Shown: positions 33,635 to 35,161 of the stretch, piece after piece
Layout: every line of letters starts with the position of its first letter
How positions within the stretch are numbered: the first letter of the stretch is position 1
Origin: Micromonospora sp. MP36
Lineage (GTDB): Bacteria > Actinomycetota > Actinomycetes > Mycobacteriales > Micromonosporaceae
Length of the DNA stretch: 35,161 nt
Assembly: GCF_008119785.1 (NCBI RefSeq)
Contig: NZ_VSFA01000075.1
Coordinates: forward strand, 1 to 35,161
Direction of reading: 5' to 3'
Made by a program: the position numbers and the translations under genes
Notes under the pieces: model-generated
Told to the model about the DNA's origin: nothing
The model's database searches: none
Seen by the model: only the letters and a program-made list of their open reading frames with translations

Positions 33635-34030
33635 ATGACAAGTCGGTTCACCGAGTTGGTCGTTGATTGCCGCGACCCGGAGGTGCTCGCGGCCTTCTGG
33701 TGCGAGGTAATGGACTTCAGGGTGATCGACCGGAGCGAGGGCAAGGTCGAGATCGGCTCCTGGGTGCCGACCGTTGAAGATGTTCGGGCCCGCCAGATGC
33801 CGCCCACCCTGCTGTTCGTCCAGGTGCCCGAGGGCAAGGCCGTGAAGAACCGACTCCACCTCGACGTCAGCCCAATCGACGGCAGCACTGAGGACGAGGT
33901 GACCAGATTGCTCGGCCTCGGTGCCACCAAGACGGATGTGGGTCAAGGCTCAGATCGAAACTGGGTGGTCATGGCAGACCCCGAGGGCAACGAGTTCTGC
34001 GTCCTACGCACCCTGGCACCGCAGAACTAG
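33635..34030 (+). CDS. VOC (glyoxalase-like) family protein
   Basis: 131 residues. The two beta-alpha-beta-beta-beta halves are visible: FTELVVDCRDPEVLAAFWCEVMDFRVIDRSEGKVEIGSW, then NRLHLDVSPIDGS...VTRLLGLGATKTDVGQGSDRNWVVMADPEGNEFCVLR. The ends DPEGNEFCVL and the early H/E positions are typical of the Glyoxalase_6-type vicinal-oxygen-chelate proteins, which use a metal for varied reactions or bind antibiotics. The reaction is unknown. GGGAG lies four bases before the ATG. The gene sits between tRNA-Pro and an integrase remnant in sequence that looks less GC-rich than the core, so it may be cargo of a former element. Confidence 0.88.
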   Translation: MTSRFTELVVDCRDPEVLAAFWCEVMDFRVIDRSEGKVEIGSWVPTVEDVRARQMPPTLLFVQVPEGKAVKNRLHLDVSPIDGSTEDEVTRLLGLGATKTDVGQGSDRNWVVMADPEGNEFCVLRTLAPQN

Positions 34031-34089
34031 ACCGTGGGTGGTCACCCCCACCCCGTCAACACCGCAACCATCACGTTGCCGACAAGACC

Positions 34090-34884
34090 TCATTGGCCGA
34101 GGCTTTCGCCGAGCTTCCGCAGGGCTTCTCGGGTGGCCTTGGACGAGACCTGGCTGTAGATCTCCATCGTGATCAAGAAGTCCGCGTGTCTGAGGATCGC
34201 CATCGCGACCCTGGGATGCACGTCCAGGTCGACCAGCAGTGAACCGCAGGTGCGCCGGGCGTCGTGGACGGTGATCTTAGGAACGCCAGCGCGGGCGATG
34301 CGGCTGTCGTAGGAGCGGTTGCAGTTCCGCGGCTCGACCGGCAGTCCGTAGCGGGTCGTGAAGATCATGCCGGTGTCGTGCCACGCCTCGCCGGCCTTCT
34401 CTCGGGCCACCTCCTGTTGGCGGTGGCGGCGCCGCAACGCGGTGACGCAGATGGCCGGCAGCGGTAGGGGAGCGTCGGACTCCTCGGTCTTGGTGGCTCG
34501 GTGCAGGAGCCGGCCGCGTACCCGCTGGAGCTGCTTGTCGATGACGAGGCTGATGTCGTGGCCATCTCGGCAGTGTTCGCAGAATTCCTCGCCGTGTGGG
34601 TTGCAGGGCTTGTCCCAGCCGCTCCACTCGACGTGGTCCCAGGTGAGGCCGAGGACTTCACCTTTGCGTAGGCCGAGCACGAGGACCAGGACGTAGGCGG
34701 CGTAAAGATAATCGTCGCCGTCTCGGGACGACTCCAGGAAGGCACGGGCTTCCTCGCATCGTGGCTCAGCTCGCCACCGAGCGGCAGGCATAGCATCAGG
34801 CGCGGCGACCGGAGTGGCACCAGGCCTGGCGACGCCGTGAGCTGACACCTGCGGAGTACTCGGTCGCAGTTCGTTGACCGTCAC
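34090..34884 (-). CDS. 5'-truncated tyrosine integrase (probable remnant)
   Basis: 264 residues holding only the catalytic domain of a phage/AICE-type integrase. All six catalytic positions are present: R73 (LGLRKGEV), K132 (TKTEES), H207 and R210 (VHDARR), H233 (LRHAD) and Y243 (EIYSQV). A Cys/His patch (CNPHGEEFCEHCRDGH, 94-109) is inserted after the first Arg, as in several actinobacterial element integrases. Family members usually have about 370-450 residues with arm-binding and core-binding domains. Here residues 1-40 are unrelated low-complexity sequence, so about 130-170 N-terminal residues are missing. No ribosome-binding site was recognised. It is probably inactive, left near the tRNA-Pro attachment site. 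Confidence 0.8.
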   Translation of the reverse strand: MTVNELRPSTPQVSAHGVARPGATPVAAPDAMPAARWRAEPRCEEARAFLESSRDGDDYLYAAYVLVLVLGLRKGEVLGLTWDHVEWSGWDKPCNPHGEEFCEHCRDGHDISLVIDKQLQRVRGRLLHRATKTEESDAPLPLPAICVTALRRRHRQQEVAREKAGEAWHDTGMIFTTRYGLPVEPRNCNRSYDSRIARAGVPKITVHDARRTCGSLLVDLDVHPRVAMAILRHADFLITMEIYSQVSSKATREALRKLGESLGQ

Positions 34885-35135
34885 GACGACTGGGACGGCG
34901 ACAACCGGAGCGAGCGCCCCGACCGGACGATCCGGAGCAGAGTGGAGCCTGCGAAGAAGAGCGGTTGCGCCGCTGCCGCCATGATCGGCTTGGTCTCACT
35001 TGTGGCAGCGCCGAGATCCTCAGCCCGACCAGCCTGCGACTGATGCAAGCGGTCCGGGACGACACCGTCGACGCGTTCGTCGCCGCCCACCCGAGATGGG
35101 TGGCCGACTCCGAGCCGGCGGTGCCCGCCCAGTAG
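34878..35135 (+). other. Possible 3' fragment of an unidentified gene
   Basis: This frame is open from just after a stop at 34875 to TAG 35133. The last ~45 residues look protein-like (CGSAEILSPTSLRLMQAVRD, DAFVAAHPRWVADSEP); the first half is low-complexity Arg/Glu and lacks a plausible start, and the next frame reads FVDRHDDWDGDN nearby. This is consistent with a frameshifted or joined fragment at the end of an element remnant. No family was recognised. Confidence 0.25.
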
Positions 35136-35161
35136 GCGCCTGCTCCGCCGGCCGTCACGGA

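Noticed and set aside
35145..35161. CCGGCCGTC near the right edge as an attachment-site repeat of the tRNA-Pro 3' end
   Set aside because: Only nine bases match, expected by chance at this GC content.

Overview
The window is very GC-rich actinobacterial chromosome. The codon bias, frequent GTG starts with 4-base GTGA overlaps, and the gene order point to a filamentous actinomycete, most likely Micromonosporaceae (Micromonospora-like); the family call is inference. Most of the core follows the Mycobacterium tuberculosis order Rv1691-Rv1713 (from memory): TPR protein, HAD phosphatase, small protein, tlyA, nadK, recN, steA, steB/mctB-like, pyrG, NUDIX, xerD, parA, scpA, scpB, pseudouridine synthase, cmk, der. 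The window is therefore mainly a conserved housekeeping block with lineage-specific insertions.

Layout. 1-6133: a 5'-cut RGG-repeat/TPR/acidic protein, a HAD phosphatase, an SCP2-like protein on the minus strand, a Lys/Ala-tailed phasin-like protein, a small Pro-rich protein, tlyA and nadK. 6134-11641 is an insertion between nadK and recN: a secreted 1246-residue subtilisin-like protease, a convergent TrmB/LuxR-type regulator, and, to the left, a decayed second copy of the protease-end/terminator/regulator-end junction. 11702-15727: recN, steA and steB. 15787-21902 is a second insertion, an envelope cassette: MraY-like transferase, MurJ-family flippase, GT4 glycosyltransferase and a large membrane protein with an alkaline-phosphatase-like ectodomain. 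22053-24453: pyrG and a NUDIX hydrolase, closed by a strong terminator facing a minus-strand TM2 gene. 25069-33291: ald, xerD, parA, scpA, scpB, rluB-like, cmk and der, which serve alanine metabolism, chromosome segregation, rRNA modification, CMP phosphorylation and ribosome assembly. 33450-33523 is tRNA-Pro(GGG). The end is accessory: a VOC protein and a tyrosine integrase without its N-terminal DNA-binding part, probably the scar of an element that used the tRNA gene.

The least ordinary parts are the decayed duplicate beside the protease, the envelope cassette next to the steAB cytokinesis genes, the RGG-repeat protein with an internal perfect 112-bp duplication, a 61-bp tandem repeat that supplies a ribosome-binding site, and an inverted repeat inside the scpB linker. 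I saw no CRISPR array, intact insertion sequence, rRNA or convincing riboswitch.
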